Part shown: positions 52,543-60,185 of the stretch, one piece after another
Layout: each line of letters opens with the position of its first letter
How positions within the stretch are numbered: the first letter of the stretch is position 1
Assembly: GCA_963785125.1 (NCBI GenBank)
Contig: CAWATU010000007.1
Location: 868,001-932,000 of the forward strand
Length of the DNA: 64,000 nt
Source of the DNA: QHXN01 sp963785125
Lineage (GTDB): Bacteria; Acidobacteriota; Blastocatellia; Pyrinomonadales; Pyrinomonadaceae
Direction of reading: 5' to 3'
Translations under genes and position numbers: made by a program
The notes under the pieces: generated by a model
The model's database searches: none
Told to the model about the DNA's origin: nothing
Seen by the model: the letters and a program-made list of their open reading frames with translations, nothing else

Positions 52543-54392
52543 CTACCGTATGTGGGCCGCCCCTCCGGACAGCGCCTTAGCCTCGAGTTCCGCCTCAGCG
52601 ACTATCCTGGCCGGGAAGGTGGGTAATATCGATTCGTTGATTTCCCGCACGGCATCGCCGTGGGCCATCTCCCAGGTTTCCTTGGTCATGTCCACTCTCT
52701 CCGCCTCGAGGTCGTTTCTGTATCTGACTACCTTGACAAGGTCCTCGGCGAATATCCAACAGTTCTCGCAAAAAAGCAGGCATGAAGACTGCGGCAGACC
52801 CTCCCCTTAATCTCTCCCGGCTGTGGTGAGTTCATGGGATCCTTGCACCGCCCCATGAACGTATTACACCCGCCCTTAAGTATCCTGTCCGCCGCTTCAG
52901 GAGTTAGCTCATCTTCTTTTACCTTCGCGGCGATGACGTCAGTCATCGACTCGGCGAAGACAGAGCCTCCTTTCTCGCGAAGGCTTATACCCGTCACGGC
53001 CTCGACCATCGCGTCTATACCTTCACCCATTGTCTTAGAATGCTCCGCATGTACCATTGCACCGCGAATGTACTTGAGCGTTGTCCGGATGCTGGCGTGC
53101 TTCAATAGACGCTGCACCCGAAAGATGTCCCGCGTCTGGAGATAAATTAGCGTGGCAATCGTCGGCCGCAGTTGATTGAATGCGAAGTGGGGCAGGTTGT
53201 GGCGGGCTATGAAGCGGGAGATAGAATTCCCTGTGAATTGATCGCCGGCCGATCTGACCCCCTCTATTCTGCAGCGGTATAAAAACAGCGCCTCTTTTTC
53301 GGCGTCGTTCGCATACTCTACCCACGGTTCAGTGTAGGCGAGCAAAAAGCGAATCAAGTCGACAACTCCGTCGGAACCGTTGGTGGGGAAACTCAGCTCC
53401 TTCTCCGACTGTGCCCCCGAACGTGGTTTCGTGAACCTGCAGATTGTTAAGCCCAGCGGTAGAGGGTGTTCTGTCAGGCAGTCCCGTTTCAACTTGTAGA
53501 TAGATGTAACGTTGATGGCAGTACGTACGTAGAGAAGTACAAGGAATGGCACGAAATACTCATCAGCGGTAGGAGCATACCAGCCGATGAGTTCTGGCAG
53601 TCGTGGGTGATTATTTTTTCCGAGTGCCTGCGCGATGTTGGGAGTGCGAGTTGTGATACCTACTACGTTGACTATGTAGTACAGCGCATTGGCGATGGAT
53701 CGCCAGAATCCCTCCGGCTTCGGGTTCTTTCTTGCCTGTTCATCGTTAGGGGCGGCCGTTTTCAAGAGCTCTAGAGCGCGGTTGTGATTTTCCCTAATCT
53801 GCTTTACTTCTTTAGTGGCCGCATCAACTATGAGTTTTAAATGTTCCGGTCTAAGAATGTCATCCCGAATGCCATGCTGCCAGCTTTTAAAACTGAACGG
53901 ATTGGCTGGGATACTGAAAGACGGTGAGAGATGTTCACGACGAGTCTTTCGCATTAGTTCGAAAAAGCGCGTTACGCTGTGGTAGCTGTGAGCGCATGTG
54001 CTTTCTTTATTCTCCTTATTGGTAGCGGATAAGTGGGCTTGGAATTCTATAAAAAGAGAGGCATCTATTAGGGTCGTGTCATCCATGTGGCAACTTGCGT
54101 CGCGCTCTGCCCGCCAGTCAAGGAAATTGTTAAAGCGCTTCAGTTCATTTCTGTAGCGCGCCCTTATAGCACTCGAATAGCCGTGTAGACACAGCCAGAA
54201 AACTTCAGCACATGTTTTTGCGATTCGAGGGCGCGGGAATGGGCCCGCGTCAAAAAACGTAAGATCTATTTTCTGATGGCGGCCGTCTGAAAGTGGGAAG
54301 TACATGACCAGGGCTGGGGTTCCCGGGATCAACGTAGTGACCGGCTCCTTCGGTAAATTCGAATACTTATTCTTAGCCACTTTTTTCACCAC
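52543..54392 (-). CDS. Tyrosine recombinase, TnpB-like, with frameshift at a T6 run
   Basis: The uninterrupted frame (54392-52728, 554 residues) has recombinase motifs LLYVRTAINVTSIYKL, NQLRPTIATLIYL and LLKHASIRTTLKYIRG (Asn replaces His in the HxxR box). It then reads GRCKDPMNSPQPGEIKGRVC and stops early. Shifting by -1 at the T6 run (+ strand A6, about 52773-52778) gives CFFCENCWIFAEDLV and 75 more residues, ending at TAG 52545-52543, ten bases before the next start with GGAGATGAAG between. This restores a CxxC-rich tail typical of TnpB-type recombinases, about 616 residues in all. Either a one-base deletion, a sequencing error, or slippage during expression explains it. It overlaps the first recombinase gene by 20 bases. 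Confidence 0.8.
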
Positions 54393-55515
54393 TCAATAAC
54401 AGCTCGATGAGCGACGCATTCGCGTGCGCTTCATCGCCGCTCACCTCATCGGCCAAGTGCATATATATCTGAGTCGTCACCAGGTTAGCGTGGCCCAACC
54501 TAAGTTTAAGTCGTTCTTCCGGGCGAGATGCTCCTATCGATTTCCAGTGCGCGAGGGCTAAAACGGCAAATGAATGTCTCAGCATGTGCGGTGTAACTTC
54601 AATGTCACAGTCCTGAGAGATGCGTCTGAAGATGGGGTTGACTCGCTCCGGCGTAAGGAAGCTTCCATCACGGCCAACAAAGACAAAATCGTGCTTCTCC
54701 TTTGCTGTCTTGATGTGCCGCGCCCGCTCCGTTCTGATGTAATCATGCAGCTCGATAAAATCACGCATGGCCAGATATACCGGTCTCGTCCTCCCGCCCT
54801 TTCCGATGATTTCGAATGAAACTTCTATGCTTGAGGGAGTAACCGAGTTGCGTGCCGGTAACTGGCTGATCCTGAGGTTGACGATTTCCCAGCGACGCAT
54901 GCCCGTGCGGTATAGAAGTTTTGCTAGAAGCTTATCCCTCCAATCCGTGATGGAGTTAAGCCACTCCATCACTACATGCTGAGGGAGCCACTTGATTTTA
55001 GGCTTCGCTAACCTCTCATAGGCTGCGAACGGTACTTCGTGCGTCTGCTCATGTCCGAGATGAGAGAGCATCTCCGTGTCAGGTGGCCGGCGAATCTTCA
55101 GACTTTTTGTCTCGACTGGGTCTTTATCTATAAACTTACTTTGGGCCGCAAAAGAATAGAACCTGCCCACGGTAACCAACCGTGCATTAATGGTTCTCCG
55201 GCTGACCCGTTTTTTAGTGTGAGGGCTCGGGTTCTGATCTTGAATGTCACGGTAGTGAATGATCGTGTCGTTGGTTATTTGGTGCCAATCTATATCGTGC
55301 TGTGCCAGATAACTAAAAAAGTCGAATAAGTGGTAGGCGTAGGCTCTTCTCGTGTAGAAGCTGGAAGTCGCTCCATTTTGCGCGACCCTTCGCAACCAAA
55401 CATTAATGGCTGTGATGGGTCGCATGTCCGCGTCGAGCAGAAAAGGAACACGGGTCACCCTAGCCTCTGCACCCGTCAAGTATAAATGTATGTTTCTTTC
55501 ACTAATCCTAGCCAT
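54373..55515 (-). CDS. Tyrosine recombinase, TnpA-like, first of the trio
   Basis: A 380-residue integrase with a SAM-like N-terminal binding domain (about 35-130) and complete catalytic set: Arg207 in YRTGMRRWE, Lys239 in GKGGRTR, His310 and Arg313 in TPHMLRHSFA, His342 in LGHANLVTT and Tyr351 in QIYMHL. Size and order match TnpA of Tn554-type elements. It is the first gene of a six-gene - strand operon (three recombinases, two coiled-coil proteins, helicase) and is preceded by a 650-base non-coding region. Among the three it looks most like a standard active XerD-type enzyme. Confidence 0.88.
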   Translation of the reverse strand: MARISERNIHLYLTGAEARVTRVPFLLDADMRPITAINVWLRRVAQNGATSSFYTRRAYAYHLFDFFSYLAQHDIDWHQITNDTIIHYRDIQDQNPSPHTKKRVSRRTINARLVTVGRFYSFAAQSKFIDKDPVETKSLKIRRPPDTEMLSHLGHEQTHEVPFAAYERLAKPKIKWLPQHVVMEWLNSITDWRDKLLAKLLYRTGMRRWEIVNLRISQLPARNSVTPSSIEVSFEIIGKGGRTRPVYLAMRDFIELHDYIRTERARHIKTAKEKHDFVFVGRDGSFLTPERVNPIFRRISQDCDIEVTPHMLRHSFAVLALAHWKSIGASRPEERLKLRLGHANLVTTQIYMHLADEVSGDEAHANASLIELLLSGEKSG

Positions 55516-55791
55516 AGTCTACTGTTTGACTTTATAGCGGTGAGTCCTTCCCAGACTTAGTTCTTTAACAATTCTGCGAAGCGGTTCGACGATTCACCGC
55601 GGCGGTAGGAAAGAGAATTGAGACTCTGCTGCTTTCGTCTTCGGTCGTTCCGATTGAAAGGCTATTTCAACGACGCCTAAGCAGTTAGGTAATTAAAGGC
55701 CAACTACTCTCAGACCGCTTAATTCACCGCAAACAAGTGCTATCGGCGCTACCCCTCTGGGAAGCACAGCGGAGTGCAGAGGTCGGCCCAC

Positions 55792-55805
55792 GTACAAATT
55801 TGTAC
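55792..55805. promoter_or_regulatory. 14-bp palindrome GTACAAATTTGTAC
   Basis: Perfect palindrome 277 bases upstream of the first recombinase gene, operator-like in size and symmetry. No regulator in the window is clearly linked to it. Confidence 0.35.
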
Positions 55806-55943
55806 TAGGCGATGAACCAAGAAATTTTGTGGTTTTACTGGGAGGTATGAAGCATCTGTTATCTCCTTACTTCGAGAAGGCACAGACGCTTGACTGGTGG
55901 GTGAGATAAGCTTGCCCGACCCAGGTGCTAATTAAACACATCC

Positions 55944-55983
55944 GGGTAAATACATCTGGGGGGTATTTACCCCCCAGATGTAT
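55944..55983. repeat. Two mutually exclusive inverted repeats
   Basis: Repeat A pairs GGGTAAATAC (55944-55953) with GTATTTACCC (55963-55972). Repeat B pairs the 16 bases at 55950-55965 with those at 55968-55983 (ATACATCTGGGGGGTA and its complement) around a two-base loop. The arms overlap, so in single strands only one can form at a time. Attenuator-like switching, a recombination site or a replication structure are possible. Confidence 0.7.
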
Positions 55984-56162
55984 AATCAGTCAGGCCCCGT
56001 GCGCGCTGCGACGTGCCGGTGGTCTTAGAGGCGGGTGAGAGGTGCGAACTCTTGCCTGCCTCGCCCCTTTTGGGGGCATAAAAAGAACGAAAGTCGCCGC
56101 GCATCTTAGGCCGTGGAATCCAAAGAGTCAAGGAGATTTTGCCGCGCCTTGTCTGAAGGATT

Positions 56163-56600
56163 TCACTTATTAGCGCGTGAGACCAGGAGGTCGGGGGCGA
56201 GGGTTTCTAAGATGCTTTGAATCTTCGTCGCTTGAGATCGCTTGTTTAGGGAGTGGTAAGCGAGGGTCAGCCAAGTGATGGCCGTCAAGTTACCAGGCTC
56301 CTGCCTGACGACCGCCTCCAAAGCTTCCGCCCCCTTCTCGTACTGTCCCATCTTGATGTGAATCTCTCCCAGCAGCCAGAGGGCGCCGATATGCTCCGGC
56401 TTCGCCTCCACCGCCTTTTCCAGACTCCTGACGGCCTCATGGAACTTGCCGCGCATGATCTTGATCAGCGCTATGCCATAGTATCTCTCTGCATCGTCTG
56501 GGATTGACTCCAAGGAGACTTCGAGTTCCTCAATCATCCACAGCGAGCGGCTGAACTGCGGCCCCTCTCTCTCCGGTGCTGTTGGAGTAGCGTGTCCCAT
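56163..56600 (-). CDS. Small TPR protein
   Basis: 145 residues with about three tetratricopeptide motifs from residue 38 on (AERYYGIALIKIMRGKFHEAVRSLEKAVEAKPE, LWLLGEIHIKMGQYEKGAEALEAVVRQEPG, TWLTLAYHSL). No signal peptide or catalytic domain. It probably mediates protein contacts. Its repeats do not closely copy those of the large ATPase-TPR protein. It lies 85 bases downstream of the secreted duplicated-domain gene on the same strand. Confidence 0.65.
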   Translation of the reverse strand: MGHATPTAPEREGPQFSRSLWMIEELEVSLESIPDDAERYYGIALIKIMRGKFHEAVRSLEKAVEAKPEHIGALWLLGEIHIKMGQYEKGAEALEAVVRQEPGNLTAITWLTLAYHSLNKRSQATKIQSILETLAPDLLVSRANK

Positions 56601-56685
56601 ATCCCCTACGTACTTGCTCTGTTAGCTCACGCGTTTAAGACCAGCTGACATGTTGCTTCAGCTAGAGCGTACCATTCGGCCTCGC

Positions 56686-57759
56686 CTACTTAAACCTGAA
56701 TGAGGCGAAGAAACGTGCCGGTAACGGGTCATCTAGCGCGGCTAAATCCCGGCTGAAAACGGAGCAGGACACCACGTACCCCTGAAAGCCGCGGGCATAC
56801 ACGCGCGCCCTGATGAACATCGTCCTTCCGTCGAGCTGTCGCCGTGACTCAATCTGCAACGCTCCGTCAGCGAGCCACGTCTGCCGAATTAGGCTTGATG
56901 CACTTCCCCTAAGGAATTTCTCCGCGGCACTGGATAACCATTGCCCCCGCTCTGCCGACGTTGTCGGTGAGGGTACCAGCTCCGAGGTCTGGACGCCGAA
57001 GTCGTAATCACCGTAGGCGAAGGATACGACCTGCATTTGTGTGCCCGTGACCGGGTGTGCTTTGGTTTCGTAGTCTGGCTTGTCCGGAAACTCTACCTCG
57101 TAATCCCCCCCGAGGCTCTTGAATCTGTACCAAGAGCCGTCGGCTGGATTCTTGGCGGGCGAGTTTGAATCAACCTTCCTTACATCTTTAACTCCTCGAC
57201 CTAGCCCTTGCATCCCATAAAGGTAGAAAGAGGAGAAGAATCGCCTTGCTAAAGGCTGGTCGATCCCGCTGGTGCTGAGAGAGGTGCAGGAGAGGACGTA
57301 GCGCCTCGCGCCCCGGAAGTAGACGCGAGACTGCTCATAGGACATTTCCCGCGACTTGCCGGCCGGATACTTGCTGACGAACTCCGTACCCCCGTCCGGA
57401 AGCGGTGTCCGCATGAGCACCTGCCCTCCCGCATCGCTTATCGTCTTCGAGTAATCACGAGCGTATTCATCCGAACGAGTGGCGATACCACCTTTAGCGG
57501 CGGCAGAAGGAAGGCGTATATCAATGTAGTCGAAGTAGAGGTAATTATTGCCATAGGCGAAGCGGTAGGTCTGGAGCTTTCCTCCCGGGCCGGATGCAGG
57601 CACTTCCTCGTAAGTAGGCCGGCCCGGGAACTCGACAGCGAAATCCCGGTCTGCTCCCGTGAGTTTGTACCAAGCAGCCTGCGCCACAGTCGTAGGCACA
57701 AGTTGGATCATTAGTGCTAAGACTAGGTAGATGGATGGCCAACGCCTTTTCCTTGTCAT
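56686..57759 (-). CDS. Exported protein with a duplicated domain of unknown function
   Basis: 357 residues with a signal peptide (IYLVLALMIQLVPTTVAQA, cleavage near 28). Two related halves follow: residues about 29-195 beginning AWYKLTGADRDFAVEFPGRP, and about 210-357 beginning SWYRFKSLGGDYEVEFPDKP. Each half ends with a similar YVLSC or YVVSCS strand and a PLARRFFSSF or PLPARFFASF motif. This is an internal duplication of a beta-rich domain. I do not recognise a characterised family. Its export and high-GC codon use differ from the AT-rich ATPase genes, so it may come from a different source within the mosaic. Confidence 0.7.
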   Translation of the reverse strand: MTRKRRWPSIYLVLALMIQLVPTTVAQAAWYKLTGADRDFAVEFPGRPTYEEVPASGPGGKLQTYRFAYGNNYLYFDYIDIRLPSAAAKGGIATRSDEYARDYSKTISDAGGQVLMRTPLPDGGTEFVSKYPAGKSREMSYEQSRVYFRGARRYVLSCTSLSTSGIDQPLARRFFSSFYLYGMQGLGRGVKDVRKVDSNSPAKNPADGSWYRFKSLGGDYEVEFPDKPDYETKAHPVTGTQMQVVSFAYGDYDFGVQTSELVPSPTTSAERGQWLSSAAEKFLRGSASSLIRQTWLADGALQIESRRQLDGRTMFIRARVYARGFQGYVVSCSVFSRDLAALDDPLPARFFASFRFK

Positions 57760-57967
57760 AATCGCTCCGGTGTGGTCTCAATCCGCTACCGAGGGTGGCC
57801 GAAAGGGGGTGACGGCTCCTCACGCTTTTGGTATTTTTGCTTTAACTTGATCGCTGACGGCTGCTGCAACTGCCTATGATCAGGGCGGCGCGGAATCACG
57901 GATGATGAGCGCCGCTGGGGAGCCACTCTGGAGAGGGCTTCCGGCGGCAGTAAAGCCGACAGGTATC

Positions 57968-57987
57968 CTAAGACAATTTTGTCTTAG
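57968..57987. promoter_or_regulatory. Operator-like inverted repeat CTAAGACAA-TT-TTGTCTTAG
   Basis: Nine-base perfect arms with a TT centre, ending 48 bases before the XRE regulator gene. Size and position fit an autoregulatory operator for that HTH protein. Confidence 0.5.
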
Positions 57988-58035
57988 CGGCAAGCCACAT
58001 GGCGGTCACTCTGTCCCTTCGGGAGGTATATCCTG

Positions 58036-58353
58036 ATGGGACGAGCGACGCCTGCAAAGCCGAAGCGTCTTCCGGAAAAACTTCTTCAGATACGCTTAGC
58101 CTTGGGCCTCTCACAAAACGGGATGCTCAGGCGGCTGAATTCACCCGATAGGTTGTTACAAACCAGTATTTCAGGATATGAGAGGGGGGTACGCGAGCCA
58201 CCTCTGCTGGTACTTCTTGAGTATGCACGAGCCGCTGGGGTGTGCATCGATGTCCTCGTTGATGACAGCTTGGATCTACCGAAGAAGCTGCCCGATAAAC
58301 CTAAACATTTATTTAGGAAGACATTTATTTCAGACATAAAAAAAAGCAGTTAA
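58036..58353 (+). CDS. XRE-family HTH transcriptional regulator
   Basis: 105 residues with a Cro/C1-type helix-turn-helix at about residues 14-70 (LLQIRLALGLSQNGMLRRL, TSISGYERGVREPPLLVLLEYARAAGV) and a basic tail. GGGAGG stands nine bases before the ATG. It opens a three-gene + strand group with the DUF4238 and HEPN-like genes, with gaps of 68 and 51 bases. A palindrome upstream (57968-57987) suggests self-regulation. It is also a candidate repressor for the palindromes at 42,914-43,011, though nothing direct links them. Confidence 0.8.
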   Translation: MGRATPAKPKRLPEKLLQIRLALGLSQNGMLRRLNSPDRLLQTSISGYERGVREPPLLVLLEYARAAGVCIDVLVDDSLDLPKKLPDKPKHLFRKTFISDIKKSS

Positions 58354-58421
58354 CGTCAAGATGGGCCTCTGTTAGGAGTTCTTGGGAGACACGTCCTTGC
58401 CCCTTCACGGAGGGATCGTAC

Positions 58422-59306
58422 ATGTCGCTGGCGCAGCAAAGACATCACTACGTACCCGAGTTCTACCAGCGGGGTTTTATTGAGGACGGCAGCGGCCTTA
58501 TCTGGGTCTACGAGAAGGGGCATGCACCGCGCCAGCGATCCGTCAAGAAGGGAGCAGGCTTCGAGTACAACCTTTACGCCTTCACCCACGCGGACGGTAG
58601 CGTGGATGTCGAGTCGGTTGAAAAGAAGCTGGCCGACTTGGATCGGGATGCGGCCACCGTGATCCGCAAAATCGATAACGAGACGCCTATCACCTTGGAG
58701 GAGCGTAAGACCCTCTGCGACTTTATCGGAGTGATGTACAGGCGAACACCCGAACACCGCCGGGCAGTCGGAGACATGGCCGTCGAAACGATGCCAGAGG
58801 CATTTGAAAGGCTTGAGGCAGAACTCTTCACGCCCAACTTCCGGGTCATCGATAGTCTGACGACAGAGCAGCGGCACCGTCTGGAGCAGCGTTACGCGGA
58901 GTTCCGCGAAATCCGGGCGAATTACTCTACCCGGCCGCCGAACTTCCTGTTCCCTAAATTAGTCGTGCGCGACTCCGTCTTCCAGGTGCGGCTGGAGAGC
59001 ATGGACTGGGCCTTCTTCAAGTCGACGAAAGAGACCCCTTTCGTCACGTGCGACGACCCCGTGGTTTTCAACCTTAGTCTAAGTCACCATCAGGGCGGGC
59101 TGCTCTTCTTCCCCCTCTCGCAGCATACGCTCCTCCAGGCCATGGGCATTTCAACCTATGGCGGAGCCTACCAACAACTGCCCGACAGGAAGGTTCAATT
59201 CCTTAATCGGCACCTTGTCAGGAATGCTAAGAAGCAGGTTTATTCGGGACGGCAGCGGCCGGAACTAGCGAAATTCGTGAGCAGGTGGATCGGCAAAGGC
59301 TTCTAG
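58422..59306 (+). CDS. DUF4238 domain protein
   Basis: 294 residues. The N-terminal QRHHYVPEFYQRGFI is the signature of DUF4238, whose HHYVP motif is thought to be part of an uncharacterised, possibly nuclease-like active site. Further conserved-looking parts are WVYEKG, FVTCDDPVVFN and the C-terminal LNRHLVRNAKKQVYSG. GGAGGG precedes the ATG. DUF4238 genes are frequent in accessory regions and near defence genes. Context with an XRE regulator and a HEPN-like gene supports a defence or toxin-type role, as inference. Confidence 0.75.
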   Translation: MSLAQQRHHYVPEFYQRGFIEDGSGLIWVYEKGHAPRQRSVKKGAGFEYNLYAFTHADGSVDVESVEKKLADLDRDAATVIRKIDNETPITLEERKTLCDFIGVMYRRTPEHRRAVGDMAVETMPEAFERLEAELFTPNFRVIDSLTTEQRHRLEQRYAEFREIRANYSTRPPNFLFPKLVVRDSVFQVRLESMDWAFFKSTKETPFVTCDDPVVFNLSLSHHQGGLLFFPLSQHTLLQAMGISTYGGAYQQLPDRKVQFLNRHLVRNAKKQVYSGRQRPELAKFVSRWIGKGF

Positions 59307-59357
59307 ACTTATGTGGGCATCGAAAGGAGGTTCGGCGTTAGACCATACAATTGAGCT

Positions 59358-59993
59358 ATGGAACAAGACAAAACAAATTTCCCAGGGCTTGCCGAGCTTG
59401 AGTCGAACATTGGTGTGAAGCATGGCTTCTTTGAGCGGCTGCTAGATGAAGATGACTGGTCATTCATTATAAAATTGCATGCCGTCTTTGAAGCAGTCAT
59501 TACTCATCTATTGACTTACCATTTTCAAGAGGAAGCTCTGGGAGATCTGTTCGCCCGCCTGGAATTGAGTAACAAAACAACCGGCAAAATAGCTTTCATG
59601 AAAGCAATAGGCTGGATGGGGAAAAACAATAGAAGGTACATCAGTTCGCTATCGGAGCTTCGCAATACCTTAGTTCACGACGTGCGGAATTGCTCATTTA
59701 ATCTAAAAGAAATAGTGGGCAAATATTCCGAGAAAGAGTTAAAGGCTTTCACAGTAACATTCAGTCCCTTTGAGACGGGAAAAAGGCTGAATGATGAAAA
59801 CCCGCTTCGGTATGTAGACATTAGCCCTGAGAAGTTGAAACAACTGATGGAGCGGGCCAAGGAAGATCCTAAGTTCCATATTTGGGTTGGAGCATATAAT
59901 TTACTCATATCGCTACTGGACGGGTACAGCTACAGCGATTTCCGGCAATGGGAAAAAGCGACGGTTGTCTTTAGCGATGATGAAGAAGCCTGA
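59358..59993 (+). CDS. HEPN-like helical protein of unknown function
   Basis: 211 residues, mostly helical, AT-rich gene. The stretch LSELRNTLVHDV (about residues 99-110) contains R-x4-H, the catalytic signature of HEPN-type ribonucleases, preceded by helices that fit the fold (FEAVITHLLTYHF). Many DUF4145/MAE-type relatives with this motif occur in toxin-antitoxin and abortive infection systems. I cannot assign a named family. A start-adjacent ribosome-binding site is weak (GGAGG lies about 28 bases upstream), so expression may depend on the upstream gene. Confidence 0.55.
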   Translation: MEQDKTNFPGLAELESNIGVKHGFFERLLDEDDWSFIIKLHAVFEAVITHLLTYHFQEEALGDLFARLELSNKTTGKIAFMKAIGWMGKNNRRYISSLSELRNTLVHDVRNCSFNLKEIVGKYSEKELKAFTVTFSPFETGKRLNDENPLRYVDISPEKLKQLMERAKEDPKFHIWVGAYNLLISLLDGYSYSDFRQWEKATVVFSDDEEA

Positions 59994-60185
59994 GTTCACG
60001 TCTTATATCGGGGTGGACTTGAGTTCGCAAAGCACGAGACGGTGAATCACGGTGCGGGCGAGTACGTTCGCAAGCACGCGCACGAAAGGGCGCTCTCTGT
60101 CGCAAATATAGCTGCTAGGAAATCAGGCTCCGTGGAGAATGTAATGTATGTTGTTCGGCCACTTCCTACGGCTCAAGCCCAGTAG
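59994..60185 (+). pseudogene. Relic of an ISXO2-like (IS1595-type) transposase
   Basis: An open stretch directly in frame after the previous stop encodes YRGGLEFAKHETVNHGAGEY followed by VRKHAH. This matches the conserved FxxHxTVNHxxGEYVRGxxH segment of the ISXO2-like DDE transposase domain. The rest of the transposase is missing: the frame turns into unrelated residues and runs into the end of the second yifB gene. It is a decayed fragment and not a gene. Confidence 0.6.

Larger units (their letters stand above)
55516..56162. other. Non-coding stretch upstream of the recombinase operon
   Basis: These 647 bases hold no convincing gene. They contain the palindrome GTACAAATTTGTAC at 55792-55805, nested inverted repeats at 55944-55983 and a CCCCTTTTGGGGGC-like stem near 56066-56079. 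This is a reasonable location for the operon promoter, for binding sites of the recombinases, or for a small RNA, but none can be shown by reading. Confidence 0.5.
42834..60172. mobile_element. Genomic island inserted in the 5' end of yifB
   Basis: The left edge is placed at 42833/42834, where similarity to the intact yifB copy stops and GC drops sharply. The right edge is uncertain; I place it at the stop of the second yifB, but the AT-richer region 61,745-64,000 may also be accessory. Contents: ATPase/TPR pair, decayed RecD-like helicase, two small coiled-coil proteins, three tyrosine recombinases, TPR and secreted proteins, and an XRE/DUF4238/HEPN-like set. Base composition varies within it, so it looks like a mosaic. 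The recombinase trio is the probable integration machinery. No clean pair of direct repeats marking both ends was found by eye. Confidence 0.65.

Noticed and set aside
52533..52727. Separate small gene or true gap between the second and third recombinases
   Set aside because: The -1 frame of the second recombinase continues through this stretch with a sensible Cys-rich tail and ends ten bases before the next start.
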